64,000 nucleotides of DNA from contig NZ_FOCE01000005.1 of the NCBI RefSeq assembly GCF_900110025.1, positions 62,001 to 126,000 on the forward strand, read 5' to 3'. The position numbers and the translations under genes are program-made. Of the stretch, positions 20,792 through 30,727 are shown piece by piece. The notes beneath the pieces were generated by a model. That model worked only from the letters and a program-made list of their open reading frames with translations. It was not told the DNA's origin and ran no database searches. This stretch comes from Gemmobacter aquatilis (GTDB lineage: Bacteria; Pseudomonadota; Alphaproteobacteria; Rhodobacterales; Rhodobacteraceae). Positions within the stretch are counted from its first letter, which is position 1; each line of letters opens with the position of its first letter.

Positions 20792-22066
20792 TCAGAAGAT
20801 CACAATGTCGCCTGCAGTGACGGTTGCATTGGCCTGAAGGTCGGCGACCATCACTGCGGCGGTCGATCCGGTGCCATCGGCATCAAACCACAGCGTGCGG
20901 TCCGTGGTGCGGAAGATGAAACGGTCATCGCCATCCTGCGCCAGATTATCCGCCCTGGTCCGAAACCGTGTGGTGGCCAGCGTCCCTGCCGACAGCCCAC
21001 CACCGAAACCTGCCGCAGAAATGAGGAAGCGGTCATCATTTCCCGCCGCCGCGCTGGAGAAATCGGAAATCAGGTCGCCGATCTCGCCCAGCCGCCGATA
21101 GACAAAAATATCATTGCCGGCCCCTCCCGAAAACACATCATTTCCATCGCCTCCCTCAAGAACATCACCGCCTGCCGCGCCGAAGATCGTGTCATTCCCC
21201 GCAGCACCGAACAGGCGGTTGTTCTGTCCGTCACCGCCGATCCGGTCGGCACCACGGGTGCCGGTGACGTTCTCGATCCCGGTCCAGATATCGCCCTCGG
21301 CCCAGCCACCGGCCTCCCATCCGCTATCCAGCGCGATGACAACCGCCCCACCGCCACCGCGGAAATCCAGCGTGTCTATGCCCGCATCCCCCGAAAACAC
21401 CTCTTCGGCCGCGCCGGGGCGAAAACGGTCGTCGCCCAGCCCGCCGCCGATGGTGCCATCAACCGTGCCACCGCCGCGCGCGTCATACAGGTCACTGCCG
21501 CCACCCATCGCGACAGTGCCGACAATCTGCCCCGCGTTGATCAATCGGTCATTGACCACATCAGTATCGTCAAACAGGACCGCGTAGATACTGGTCGAGG
21601 CAATGACCCCGGTGTTGTGAATGCTGTAGGGCTCGGTCTGGCCGGCCCGCCCGTAGATCGCCGCAATCCCACCCGAAACGATCGAGCCCGAATTGTCGAT
21701 GCGCGAGGCGCTGCCCAATTCGGCACTGCCGCGCAGGCTTAGCGCAACGGTGTCGGTCATGATGGTTCCGGCGTTGTGGAAAACCAGATTCACGCCATTG
21801 TAGAACAAGGCCTGATAGGCCTGAATCAGCCCATTGTCCGCAAGCTGGATCGCTGCGCCCTGCACCTGCCCGGATATTCCAAAGCTGAAGGCCGTCAGCC
21901 AGGAGGCCACCCCGCCGGCCACCAGAATGTCATTGCCGGTCTGCCCAAGGAACAGCGTGTCCTGGCCGTAGACAAAACCATTGACGCCGATCACCACCGC
22001 ATCACCGGCGTTCAGCACCAAGGGGTTCACAAACTGAATATCCGAATTGAAGGCATGCAGGGTCAT
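20792..22066 (-). CDS. RTX / serralysin-C-terminal-type calcium-binding protein
   Basis: A 424-aa protein. Its N-terminal half resembles beta-helical 'ADNGLIQAYQ... NAGTI' repeat proteins (residues about 1-200). The C-terminal half has RTX units (GGLGDDRF, GAAGNDTIFG, GGDGNDVFSG, GGAGNDIFVYR) and ends like peptidase M10 serralysin C-terminal domains (LWFDADGTG... NATVTAGDIVIF). There is no protease HExxH motif, so it is not a protease itself. Type I secretion is expected. It is convergent with the SYLF lipoprotein gene, with only 6 bp between the stops. Confidence 0.85.
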   Translation of the reverse strand: MTLHAFNSDIQFVNPLVLNAGDAVVIGVNGFVYGQDTLFLGQTGNDILVAGGVASWLTAFSFGISGQVQGAAIQLADNGLIQAYQALFYNGVNLVFHNAGTIMTDTVALSLRGSAELGSASRIDNSGSIVSGGIAAIYGRAGQTEPYSIHNTGVIASTSIYAVLFDDTDVVNDRLINAGQIVGTVAMGGGSDLYDARGGGTVDGTIGGGLGDDRFRPGAAEEVFSGDAGIDTLDFRGGGGAVVIALDSGWEAGGWAEGDIWTGIENVTGTRGADRIGGDGQNNRLFGAAGNDTIFGAAGGDVLEGGDGNDVFSGGAGNDIFVYRRLGEIGDLISDFSSAAAGNDDRFLISAAGFGGGLSAGTLATTRFRTRADNLAQDGDDRFIFRTTDRTLWFDADGTGSTAAVMVADLQANATVTAGDIVIF

Positions 22067-22139
22067 GGCGGAAATCCATATCTGAAATGATTTGACCGCG
22101 ACAGGCTACGCCGCGGCCCGGATTCCCGCAATCGTCCTG

Positions 22140-23006
22140 TCAGCGCGTCAGCCGCCGGATCAGGCTGGAGGTATCGTTGCGGTTGCCCCCCATCAGCTGC
22201 ACCTCTTTGTAGAACTGGTCGATCAGCGCGGTGACCGGCAGCGAGGCACCGATTTCATCGGCGGTTTCCAGGCAGATCTTCAGATCCTTGCGCATCCAGT
22301 CCACCGCAAAGCCGAAATCGAACTCGCCCGCCAGCATGGTTTTATGGCGGTTCTGCATCTGCCAGCTTCCGGCGGCGCCCTGGCTGATCACCTCGACCAC
22401 CGCCTCGCCATCAAGGCCCGCCTTCTGGCCAAAGGCCAAAGCCTCGGCCAGCCCCTGCACCAGACCGGCGATGCAGATCTGGTTCATCATCTTGGCCAGT
22501 TGCCCCGCGCCACTGTCGCCCAGACGGCGGCAGATGCGGGCATAGGCGGCGATCACCGGCTCGGCAGCGGCATAATCGGCCTCCGTCCCGCCGCACATCA
22601 CCGACAGCACACCGTTCTGCGCCCCTGCCTGCCCGCCGGACACCGGCGCATCGACAAAGCCCTTTCTCTGTTCGGCGGCAATCGCCGCCAGTTCGCGGGT
22701 GACCTGCGCTGAAACCGTGGTGTGATCGACGAACACCGCCCCCGGCTTCATCCCAGCAAAGGCCCCATCGGGGCCAAGGCAGACCGCGCGCAGGTCATCG
22801 TCATTGCCCACACAGGCGAGCACGAAATCCGCGCCCTCCGCCGCCGCGCGCGGTGTGGCGCCCCACTGGCCGCCATGCGCCGCGACCCAGGCCTTCGCCT
22901 TCGCCTCGGTCCGGTTGTAAACCGTCACCGCATGGCCCTTTGCCACAAGGTGCCCGGCCATCGGGAAGCCCATGACCCCCAGACCCAGAAATGCCAGTTT
23001 CGCCAT
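22140..23006 (-). CDS. NAD(P)-dependent oxidoreductase, 3-hydroxyisobutyrate dehydrogenase family
   Basis: A 288-aa beta-hydroxyacid dehydrogenase. The N-terminal Rossmann motif is LGLGVMGFPMAGHL; the substrate motif DAPVSGGQAGAQNG and the catalytic-lysine region GAGQLAKMMNQI are standard, and DFGFAVDWMRKDL matches the C-terminal all-helical domain. Possible substrates are 3-hydroxyisobutyrate, tartronate semialdehyde or a related beta-hydroxyacid. Divergent from the penicillin-acylase-family gene. Confidence 0.9.
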   Translation of the reverse strand: MAKLAFLGLGVMGFPMAGHLVAKGHAVTVYNRTEAKAKAWVAAHGGQWGATPRAAAEGADFVLACVGNDDDLRAVCLGPDGAFAGMKPGAVFVDHTTVSAQVTRELAAIAAEQRKGFVDAPVSGGQAGAQNGVLSVMCGGTEADYAAAEPVIAAYARICRRLGDSGAGQLAKMMNQICIAGLVQGLAEALAFGQKAGLDGEAVVEVISQGAAGSWQMQNRHKTMLAGEFDFGFAVDWMRKDLKICLETADEIGASLPVTALIDQFYKEVQLMGGNRNDTSSLIRRLTR

Positions 23007-23084
23007 GGTGATCCCCTCTGCAATTGCTCCGGCGCGCAGGATGGACTAGGAACCCAACTCGGTTTCAAGGTCAAGGACGACCCC

Positions 23085-25556
23085 ATGCTTACCCTCTTCC
23101 GCTGGCTGCTGCGCATCTTCACCGGGCTGATCGGGCTGGCGCTGCTGGCCACCTTGATCAGCTACTGGTTTCTCAGCCGCTCGCTGCCGGATTATGACGA
23201 GGATTTCACCCTGCAGGGGCTGAACGCCCCGGTCGAGATCGTGCGCAACAATGACAATGTGCCGCATATCTTCGGCAAGACCGATGCGGATGTGTTCTAT
23301 GCGCTGGGGTTTGCCCATGCACAGGACCGGCTGTGGCAGATGACCATGCTGCGCCGCACCGCACAGGGGCGGCTGTCAGAGGTGTTCGGCACCCGCACCG
23401 TGAAGATCGACGAGTTGATGCGGCGCTATGACCTCTACACCCATGCGCGCGAGTCGGTGGCCGTGCAGGATGCCGAAACGCAGGCGGCGCTGGAGGCCTA
23501 TGCCAGCGGCGTGAACGCCTGGATCGAGCAGGTCAATCTGGGCGCGCGCGGGCGTGGCGCACCGGAGTTCTTTTTCTTTTCCAACGAAATTGCCGCGTGG
23601 CAACCGGCGGACAGTCTCGCGATCCTGAAACTGATGGCGCTGCAGGTGTCAGGCCAGTTGGGGGACGAGGTGCTGCGCGCGCGCATGTCGCTGCTCCTGC
23701 CCGATGCGCGGCTGCGCGACATTCTGCCCGATGATCCGGGTAGCGGCATCGCCGCCCTGCCCGATTACGCCAGCCTTGTGCCCGGTGTCAGCCCCTCTGC
23801 GGCCCCACTGCGCATCGCGCAGGATGTGTTGTCGCCCTTCCCCCGGCGCGAAACGGCGGGCGCCTCCAACGCTTGGGCGGCGGCACCGTCGCGGTCGGCG
23901 GCGGGTGGCTCGCTGCTGGCCAATGATCCGCATCTGGGCTTCACCGCGCCGTCGATCTGGTATCTGGCCCGGCTGGAGCTGCAATCGGGCGGCGTGATCG
24001 GTGCCACCATCCCCGGTGTGCCGACCATCCTGATCGGACGATCCGAGGCGCTGGGTTGGGGGCTGACGACCGCCTATCTCGACGATCAGGATCTGTTCAT
24101 CGAAGAGGTGAACCCCGAAAACACGGAACAATACCGCACCCCAGACGGCTGGAAAGCTTTCGAGACGCGGCGCACCATCCTTCAGGTGAAGGATGCCCCA
24201 CCCGTCACCATCACCCTGCGATGGACGGAAAACGGCCCGGTCCTGCCCGGCAGCCATTACGACATCGGCTCTGTCACCCCGGCGGGGCATGTGGTGTCGC
24301 TGGGCTGGACGGCGCTGACCGGCAAGGACACGTCGATGACGGCGGCGCTGCATCTGCTGAAGGCCAAATCGGTGGCCGAGGCGATCGAGGCCGGGAAGCT
24401 GTACGTTGCCCCGGCGCAGAACCTGATGCTGGCCGACCGGAACGGGGTGGCGCTGCAGATGATCGGCGCCATGCCGAAACGCGATGCCCGCCACCAGACC
24501 CAGGGCCGGATGCCCGCCCCCGGCTGGCTGGCCGAAAACCGCTGGCAGGGCAGCTTTCCCTATGAGGAGAACCCGCGCTTCACCGATCCGGTCAGCGGGA
24601 TTCTGGGCAATACCAACAACAAGATCATCAACCGCCCCTTCCCCGAACATGTCAGCTTTACCTGGGGCGATACGCAGCGCATCCAACGCTGGCTGACGCT
24701 GATGAAAACCCGCGAGGTGCATACCCGCGAAAGCTTCATCGAGGCGCAGCTGGATACCGTCAGCCCCACCGCGCGCACGCTGCTGCCACTGATCGGGGCA
24801 GACTTGTGGTTCACCGGCGAGGCCGCGCCCGAGGGCACGCCCGAACGCCTGCGCCAGCGCGCGCTGGAGCTGATGGCCAAGTGGAACGGCGAGATGAACG
24901 AGCATCTGCCCGAACCGCTGATCTATCAGGCCTGGATGCGGGCGCTGCAAGACCGGCTGATCCGCGACGAGATCGGGCCGATGGCCGATGAATTCACCCA
25001 TATCGAACCGATCTTTCTGGAACGTGTCTATCGCAATGTCGAAGGGGCGGCGGGCTGGTGCGATGTGGTGCAATCGGCGGTGGTGGAAACCTGCGCCGAT
25101 CTGGCACGCATCGCGCTGGACGAGGCGCTGCTGGGCCTGTCGGAAACCTATGGGCCGAATGTCGAAAGCTGGCGCTGGGGCGATGTGCATCAGGCGGCGC
25201 AGGATCATCCGGTGATGGGCGATGTGCCGGTGCTGCGCTATTTCGTCAATATCCGGCAAAGCACCAGCGGCGATGACAGCACGCTGATGCGCGGCGTCAC
25301 CAAGGGCAGCGGGCCGAACCCCTATCTGAACGTGCATGGCGCAGGCTATCGCGGGGTCTATGATTTCGCCGACCCGGACAGTTCGGTCTTCATCATCTCC
25401 ACCGGGCAGTCAGGCCACCCGCTCAGCCGCCATTATGACAATCTGGGCGAACGCTGGCGTCAGGGCGAGTATATTCCGATGTCGCTGGACCCGGATCTGG
25501 CCCGCGCGGCAGCGGTGGGCGATACTGTGCTGACCCCGGTCGAGGTTGCAGAATGA
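23085..25556 (+). CDS. Penicillin acylase family protein (Ntn hydrolase), membrane-anchored
   Basis: An 823-aa Ntn-type amidase, made as a precursor that self-cleaves before a Ser. The predicted new N-terminus is Ser261 in AGASNAWAA, matching the SNxW motif of the family. The start ATG at 23085 gives an N-terminal helix (about residues 7-28) without a clear cleavage site, so the protein is probably anchored to the inner membrane facing the periplasm. Substrates may be acyl-homoserine lactones, penicillins or other N-acyl amides. Its stop overlaps the GNAT start (ATGA). The longer frame back to 22722 is antisense to the dehydrogenase. Confidence 0.9.
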   Translation: MLTLFRWLLRIFTGLIGLALLATLISYWFLSRSLPDYDEDFTLQGLNAPVEIVRNNDNVPHIFGKTDADVFYALGFAHAQDRLWQMTMLRRTAQGRLSEVFGTRTVKIDELMRRYDLYTHARESVAVQDAETQAALEAYASGVNAWIEQVNLGARGRGAPEFFFFSNEIAAWQPADSLAILKLMALQVSGQLGDEVLRARMSLLLPDARLRDILPDDPGSGIAALPDYASLVPGVSPSAAPLRIAQDVLSPFPRRETAGASNAWAAAPSRSAAGGSLLANDPHLGFTAPSIWYLARLELQSGGVIGATIPGVPTILIGRSEALGWGLTTAYLDDQDLFIEEVNPENTEQYRTPDGWKAFETRRTILQVKDAPPVTITLRWTENGPVLPGSHYDIGSVTPAGHVVSLGWTALTGKDTSMTAALHLLKAKSVAEAIEAGKLYVAPAQNLMLADRNGVALQMIGAMPKRDARHQTQGRMPAPGWLAENRWQGSFPYEENPRFTDPVSGILGNTNNKIINRPFPEHVSFTWGDTQRIQRWLTLMKTREVHTRESFIEAQLDTVSPTARTLLPLIGADLWFTGEAAPEGTPERLRQRALELMAKWNGEMNEHLPEPLIYQAWMRALQDRLIRDEIGPMADEFTHIEPIFLERVYRNVEGAAGWCDVVQSAVVETCADLARIALDEALLGLSETYGPNVESWRWGDVHQAAQDHPVMGDVPVLRYFVNIRQSTSGDDSTLMRGVTKGSGPNPYLNVHGAGYRGVYDFADPDSSVFIISTGQSGHPLSRHYDNLGERWRQGEYIPMSLDPDLARAAAVGDTVLTPVEVAE

Positions 25557-26059
25557 TCCGCACCGCGCGCCTGCTGTTGCGGCGCGCGGCGCCGGGCGAT
25601 CTGGCCGATCTGCACGCGGTTTTCAGCGATGCGCAGGCGATGCGCTATTGGTCGCGCCCGGCGCATACGCAACTGGCCGAAACCGAGGCCACCCTTGCCC
25701 GCCTGATGCACGCCCTGCCGCCCGAGGCTGACGAGTTCGTGCTGGAACATGAGGGCCGGGTGATCGGCAAGGCGGGCATGTGGCGGCTGGCCGAAATCGG
25801 CTTCATCCTGCATCCCGATTACTGGCGCGGCGGCTATATGTCCGAGGCCTTGGCGGCGCTGATCCCGCATCTGTTCGCCAACCACCGCATCGACGCCCTG
25901 ACCGCCGAGGCCGATCCGCGCAATACCGGCTGCCTGCGCCTGCTGGCGGGCTTCGGTTTCACCGAAACCCACCGCGCCGAACGCACCCTGCTTTGGGGCG
26001 ATGAATGGTGCGACAGCGTTTACCTGCTTTGCCCGCGGGCCACTTACAGCTCGCGGTAA
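25553..26059 (+). CDS. GNAT-family N-acetyltransferase
   Basis: A 168-aa RimJ/RimL-type acetyltransferase: MIRTARLLLRRAAPGDL at the N-terminus, the acetyl-CoA loop region HPDYWRGGYMSEAL and the late motif NTGCLRLLAGFGF. It begins with an ATGA overlap on the acylase gene, so the two are co-translated. Its 3' end overlaps the convergent hflX gene by 16 bp. Substrate not predictable. Confidence 0.9.
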   Translation: MIRTARLLLRRAAPGDLADLHAVFSDAQAMRYWSRPAHTQLAETEATLARLMHALPPEADEFVLEHEGRVIGKAGMWRLAEIGFILHPDYWRGGYMSEALAALIPHLFANHRIDALTAEADPRNTGCLRLLAGFGFTETHRAERTLLWGDEWCDSVYLLCPRATYSSR

Positions 26060-27387
26060 CGCTTTTCCTGCCGGGCGGTCCAGCGCAGGTCCATTTCCCA
26101 ACCGTCTTCGGTTTCGCGTTCGGCCAGCACCACACCTTCGCCATGCAGCCAGGCGTGTTTGCGCCCTTCGCTGAACGGCAGGGCCAGCGTGCGTTCGGTC
26201 TTTTCCTCGTCGAAGGCGGCGCTGACGGCCTCCAGCAACAGATCCAGCCCCTCGCCGGTCAGGGCAGACACGGCAAAGACGTTCTCGCGCGCACGGGCCT
26301 GCACCAGCAGCCCCTCATGCGTGGTGGCATCGACCAGATCCAGCTTGTTCCACACCTCGAACATCGGGGTGCCGCCCTTCACGCCAAGGCTGGCCAGAAT
26401 ATCCGCCACATCCGCCGCCTGCTCCACCGTTTCGGGATGGGCGATGTCGCGCACATGCAGGATCAGATCGGCCTCCAGCACCTCTTCCAGCGTGGCGCGG
26501 AAGGCCGCCACAAGCTGCGTCGGCAGGTCCGAGATGAACCCCACCGTATCCGACAGGATCACCTTGCGCCCCGACGGCAGCGTGACGCCGCGCATCGTGG
26601 GATCCAGCGTGGCGAACAGCATGTCCTTGGCCAGAACCTCGGCCCCGGTCGCGCGGTTGAACAGCGTGGATTTGCCGGCGTTGGTATAGCCCACTAGGGC
26701 GACAATCGGGAACGGCACCTTGCGCCGCGCCGCGCGATGCAATTCGCGGGTTTTCACCACCTTGTCGAGCTGGCGTTTGAGCCGGATCACCTGATCATCG
26801 ATCGCGCGGCGGTCCGCCTCGATCTGCGTCTCGCCGGGGCCGCCGACAAAGCCGAAGCCGCCGCGCTGGCGTTCCAGGTGGGTCCAGGCACGCACCAGCC
26901 GGGTCCGCTGATAGCTCAGCGCCGCAAGCTCCACCTGCAGCACGCCTTCGCGAGTGCGGGCGCGATCCGCGAAAATTTCCAGGATCAGGCCGGTCCGGTC
27001 CAGCAGCTTGACCCCCCATTCCTTTTCCAGATTGCGCTGTTGCACAGGCGTCACCGGCCCATCGACCAGCACCAGATCAATATCCTCGGCCGCGAACCGT
27101 GCCTTCAGCTCGGCCACCTTGCCCGATCCGAACAATTGCCCCGGCTGAACCCGCGGCAAGCGCACCACCTCGGAGCCGACCACCACCAGCCCCGGCAGCG
27201 CACTTGCCAAGGCCACAGCCTCGGCCAGCCGATGCTCGGGCAACCTGCGGCCCCGGTCAGTGCGGATGTCAGGATGCAGAACAAAGGCCCGCGTCGGCTG
27301 TGCCGCCGTTTCATAGGCATCAATCCCGCTGCCATCTTCATTCAGCGGGTCGAAATCTTCGTCTTCGTCAGGAAGGTCGGAAATCAG
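26044..27387 (-). CDS. hflX: GTPase HflX, with probable CTG start
   Basis: A ribosome-associated GTPase that splits stalled 70S ribosomes. G-domain motifs: GYTNAGKST (G1), [10 protein letters not shown] (G3) and NKLD (G4), with the HflX-specific GSGKVAEL and GGPGETQIE. An initiation at the TTG at 27243 would cut off the conserved TRAFVLHP segment. The frame runs open upstream to a stop at 27393-27391 without ATG, GTG or TTG. CTG at 27387-27385 overlaps the hfq TGA (CTGA), the same geometry as the ATGA overlaps elsewhere, giving 447 aa. The start remains an inference. Confidence 0.88.
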   Translation of the reverse strand: MISDLPDEDEDFDPLNEDGSGIDAYETAAQPTRAFVLHPDIRTDRGRRLPEHRLAEAVALASALPGLVVVGSEVVRLPRVQPGQLFGSGKVAELKARFAAEDIDLVLVDGPVTPVQQRNLEKEWGVKLLDRTGLILEIFADRARTREGVLQVELAALSYQRTRLVRAWTHLERQRGGFGFVGGPGETQIEADRRAIDDQVIRLKRQLDKVVKTRELHRAARRKVPFPIVALVGYTNAGKSTLFNRATGAEVLAKDMLFATLDPTMRGVTLPSGRKVILSDTVGFISDLPTQLVAAFRATLEEVLEADLILHVRDIAHPETVEQAADVADILASLGVKGGTPMFEVWNKLDLVDATTHEGLLVQARARENVFAVSALTGEGLDLLLEAVSAAFDEEKTERTLALPFSEGRKHAWLHGEGVVLAERETEDGWEMDLRWTARQEKRYREL

Positions 27388-27617
27388 TCTTCACCCTCAT
27401 ACAGATTGATCGGCGCACCCGGCATGATGGTCGAAATCGCATGTTTGTAAACAAGCTGCGACTGGCCATCCCGGCGCAGCAGCACGCAGAAATTGTCGAA
27501 CCAGGTGATCACGCCCTGCAGCTTCACCCCGTTGATCAGGAAAATCGTAACCGGAACTTTTGCCTTCCGGACATGGTTCAGGAATGCGTCCTGCAAATTC
27601 TGTTTATCGGCAGCCAT
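27384..27617 (-). CDS. hfq: RNA chaperone Hfq
   Basis: A 77-aa Sm-like hexameric RNA chaperone that brings small RNAs to mRNA targets. The sequence [18 protein letters not shown] matches Sm1 and YKHAIST matches the YKHAI RNA-binding motif of Sm2. AAAGG lies about 8 nt before the ATG, embedded in A-rich sequence. Its stop codon overlaps the likely hflX start. The hfq-hflX order is typical. It follows trkH by about 130 bp. Confidence 0.97.
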   Translation of the reverse strand: MAADKQNLQDAFLNHVRKAKVPVTIFLINGVKLQGVITWFDNFCVLLRRDGQSQLVYKHAISTIMPGAPINLYEGED

Positions 27618-27750
27618 TTTTTTTGCCTTTTTTTATCGCGCGGTCCTTGGCGCCACCCTCCCCTGTCCCGGTTGGCAGCCTGCGCAGTATGTCTGCGCTT
27701 TCCCGGAGATTCCAGCCCCAAAACAGAGCTTTATCCTGCCATTCTCGGCT

Positions 27751-29274
27751 TCACCTCCGCCATTGGCCGGGGGCAAGCAGCGCCAGAACCGCCAGCGCCT
27801 CCACCCGACCCAGAACCATGGCACATCCGAGAATCACCTTTGCGTCATAACCAAGCTCGGCAAACCGCACCGGCGCCTCGCCTGCGAACTGCGCCAACGG
27901 CCCTGTGGTGGACAGGGCTGCGATGGTCAGGATCAGCGCCGGATCGAAGCCGATGCCCACCAGAGTCAGCGCCGCCACGATCACCGCAATCGACATCGCA
28001 AACAGCATGAAGAACACCCAGGCCACATGCGCGCCCTCGCTGCGCAACTTGCGCGCGCGCATTCCCGCACCGCCGACCGAATGGGGATGGATCAGCTTTT
28101 CCATCTCGTATTCGCCCAGCCGGAACAGCGCATAGACACGCAGCAGCTTCACCCCGCCCGCCGTCGTAGCCACCCCGCCACCGATCACTGCCAGCCCCAT
28201 CAGGATCAGCCCATGCGTTTCCAGCCCCGACCAGATCCGCGCCGAAGCCCATTGTTCGGCCGCAAAGCCCGTGGTGGTCAGGAAGGACAGTGCAGTAAAG
28301 GCCGTGCCCCACAGCACATGAAAAAACGCCGGAATATCCTGCCCTTCGGCATTTTCGATCGCGCCGCCCCAGTGGCGCAGGAACAGCACTGCCGTCACCA
28401 GCCCTACCAGCGCAAAGGCCATCGCCACTTCGGGGTCGCGGCGGATCGGCAGGCTGCGGTCAGCAAAAAACGCCCCCGGATAGGCCCGGCGCGAAATGCC
28501 CAGCGTCAGGAACACCGCGATCATCATCTCGCCCACCGCCCCCGACACCACCGTCCCCTGCGCACCTTCGGGCAGGATGCCGCTGGTGGACAAGGTGGCC
28601 ATGGCCAGACACAGCGCATCAAACCCGCTCTCGCCCGCAAAGGTCAGACCGACCCAAAGCAGCAAGGTGAACCCGCCATAGGCCGGAAACAACATCACCG
28701 CAAAGCGCAGGATGCGTTCAGATGGGTCGGCAATGCGGGTGATCTGGCGCGAGGCATGTTCGCCGAGACTGCGCCCGCCCAGCACCTCCATGCCGCCAAG
28801 ATTCAGCGGCATCAGCACCGCCACCCCCATCAGCAGGATGAAAAACCCGCCCAGCCAGCCGACCAGAGCGCGCCACAGATGCAGGCTCGGCGCCAGCCGC
28901 CCCGGCGTGTCATACAGCGTGGCGCCGGTGGTGGTGAAGCTGGACAGCATCTCGAACCAGGCATTGCGGAACGAGGTGTCGGGCACCGCATGATCGAAAG
29001 GCACCGCCAGCAGCAGCGGCAGCACCAGATAGGCGCCGATCAGCGCCTTCAGATGGCTGCGCCGCCCGTCGCGCGGCGTCCGCTCCACCGTCGCCAGCCC
29101 GATCATCGCGCTCAGCACCAGCAGCCCCAGCGCCGAATAGAAGAACGGCCGCCCGACATCATGCTGGCTCAGCGCATAGGCATGAGCCGCAGGAACCAGC
29201 ATGGCCAACGCCGAAATCGCCATGAGAATGACGAGCAGCGGCAGATCCAGCAGGCGGCGTGCCCAACCCGACAT
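27751..29274 (-). CDS. trkH: Potassium uptake protein TrkH
   Basis: A 507-aa K+ translocating membrane subunit with about ten helices and selectivity-filter-like loops (for example SSFTTTGATL, LSTSGILPEG, LSFLTTTGFA and LSTTGPL, each near a re-entrant pore helix). It works with cytoplasmic TrkA. Its start overlaps the trkA stop (ATGA), so the pair is coupled. The start MSGWARRL gives the usual length. Confidence 0.95.
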   Translation of the reverse strand: MSGWARRLLDLPLLVILMAISALAMLVPAAHAYALSQHDVGRPFFYSALGLLVLSAMIGLATVERTPRDGRRSHLKALIGAYLVLPLLLAVPFDHAVPDTSFRNAWFEMLSSFTTTGATLYDTPGRLAPSLHLWRALVGWLGGFFILLMGVAVLMPLNLGGMEVLGGRSLGEHASRQITRIADPSERILRFAVMLFPAYGGFTLLLWVGLTFAGESGFDALCLAMATLSTSGILPEGAQGTVVSGAVGEMMIAVFLTLGISRRAYPGAFFADRSLPIRRDPEVAMAFALVGLVTAVLFLRHWGGAIENAEGQDIPAFFHVLWGTAFTALSFLTTTGFAAEQWASARIWSGLETHGLILMGLAVIGGGVATTAGGVKLLRVYALFRLGEYEMEKLIHPHSVGGAGMRARKLRSEGAHVAWVFFMLFAMSIAVIVAALTLVGIGFDPALILTIAALSTTGPLAQFAGEAPVRFAELGYDAKVILGCAMVLGRVEALAVLALLAPGQWRR

Positions 29275-30650
29275 CAGAAGAAATCGACCGAGACTTGCAG
29301 CAGGCGTTCAACCTCGGGCACGTCCTTGGCCATGGCGAAGATGGCGATGGCGTCGCCCTCGTCGATCCGCAGATCGCCGGTGGGTTTCATCACCTTGTCG
29401 CCCTTCATCACTGCACCGACCAGAACGCCTTCAGGAAACTCGATATCCCGCACCAGCCGCCCGGCAAGGGGCGATGTGCCCAGAACCTGCGCCTCGATCA
29501 CCTCGGCCTCGGCATCGCCGATCGAATAGATCGCCCGCACCCGCCCATGCCGGATATGACGCAGGATCGACGACACGGTGGTGGCGCGCGGATTGATATA
29601 GGCGTCGATGTCCAGATCGGCCATCAGCGGCACCAGCGTCGGGTCGTTGATCAGCGCAATCGCCATCGGGCAGCCCAGCGATTTGGCGCGCACCGAAACC
29701 AGCATGTTGGTCTTGTCGTCATCCGTCACCACCAGCACGGCATCCGCCCGGTCCACCGCCGCTTCCATCAGCAGGTCGATATCCATGCCATCGCCGTTCA
29801 GCACGATGGTACGCTCCAGATTGTCCGCCGCATATTCGGCGCGCGCACGGTTTCGCTCGATCACCTTGGCGCGCACCCGGTCGGCGCGCGTCTCCAGCGC
29901 CCGCGCCACCGCCAGGCCGACATTGCCGCCACCGATGATCACCACCCGCTCCTGCTTCTTGGTGGATTTGCCAAAAATCCCAAGCGCGCGGTTCACATCC
30001 TCGGCATGGGCAAAGATATAGATCTGGTCGCCCGCAAACAGCTGGTCCCCCGGATCGGGGGCAAACAGCCGCCCTTGCCGCCGCACGCCAACCACAATGG
30101 CCCGCAGCGACATGAACAGCTCGTTCAACTGGCGCAGTGGGGTGTTGAGCACCGGGCAATCCTCATCCAGCACGATGCCCAGCAATTGCGCCCGCCCGTC
30201 AAAGAAGCTTTCGGTATCAAAGGCCGCCGGGGCCGCCAGCCGCTGCATCGCCGCCTCGGCCACCTCGCGCTCGGGCGAGATCACCACGTCGATGGGCAGA
30301 TGGTCGCGGCGGTAGAGGTCGGAATAGATCGCATCCAGATAGTTCTGCGCCCGCAGCCGCGCGATCTTGCGCGGCACCGAAAACACCGAATGGGCCACCT
30401 GACAGGTGACCATGTTCACCTCGTCGGAATGGGTGGCGGCGATGATCATGTCGGCATCGCGCGCGCCGGCGCGGTCCAGCACATCGGGGTAAGAGGCAAA
30501 GCCGGTAACCCCCTGCACATCCAGCGTTTCCGAGGCGCGGCGCACCAGTTCGGGGTTGCTGTCCACCACCGTCACGTCATTGCGTTCGCCGGACAGGTGC
30601 CGCGCGATCTGCCACCCCACCTGCCCCGCGCCACAGATGATGACTTTCAT
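29274..30650 (-). CDS. trkA: Trk system potassium transporter TrkA
   Basis: A 458-aa NAD-binding regulatory subunit of the Trk K+ channel. It has two RCK_N domains (MKVIICGAGQVGWQIARHL at residue 1, and RVVIIGGGNVGLAVARAL at about residue 233) and two RCK_C domains, the normal TrkA build. Overlap with trkH and shared direction mark a trkAH operon. In Rhodobacterales trk genes often sit beside ntr genes, as here. Confidence 0.96.
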   Translation of the reverse strand: MKVIICGAGQVGWQIARHLSGERNDVTVVDSNPELVRRASETLDVQGVTGFASYPDVLDRAGARDADMIIAATHSDEVNMVTCQVAHSVFSVPRKIARLRAQNYLDAIYSDLYRRDHLPIDVVISPEREVAEAAMQRLAAPAAFDTESFFDGRAQLLGIVLDEDCPVLNTPLRQLNELFMSLRAIVVGVRRQGRLFAPDPGDQLFAGDQIYIFAHAEDVNRALGIFGKSTKKQERVVIIGGGNVGLAVARALETRADRVRAKVIERNRARAEYAADNLERTIVLNGDGMDIDLLMEAAVDRADAVLVVTDDDKTNMLVSVRAKSLGCPMAIALINDPTLVPLMADLDIDAYINPRATTVSSILRHIRHGRVRAIYSIGDAEAEVIEAQVLGTSPLAGRLVRDIEFPEGVLVGAVMKGDKVMKPTGDLRIDEGDAIAIFAMAKDVPEVERLLQVSVDFF

Positions 30651-30727
30651 CGGCTACTCCCGAACCCTGATTGCGCCAAGGCATCGCATGGGTGGGGGGT
30701 GTGGTCAAGGATGGGGGCCGTGTGTCG

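Noticed and set aside
27493-29529. 678-aa open frame antisense to trkH
   Set aside because: Shadow of TrkH with low-complexity Gln/His/Arg content.
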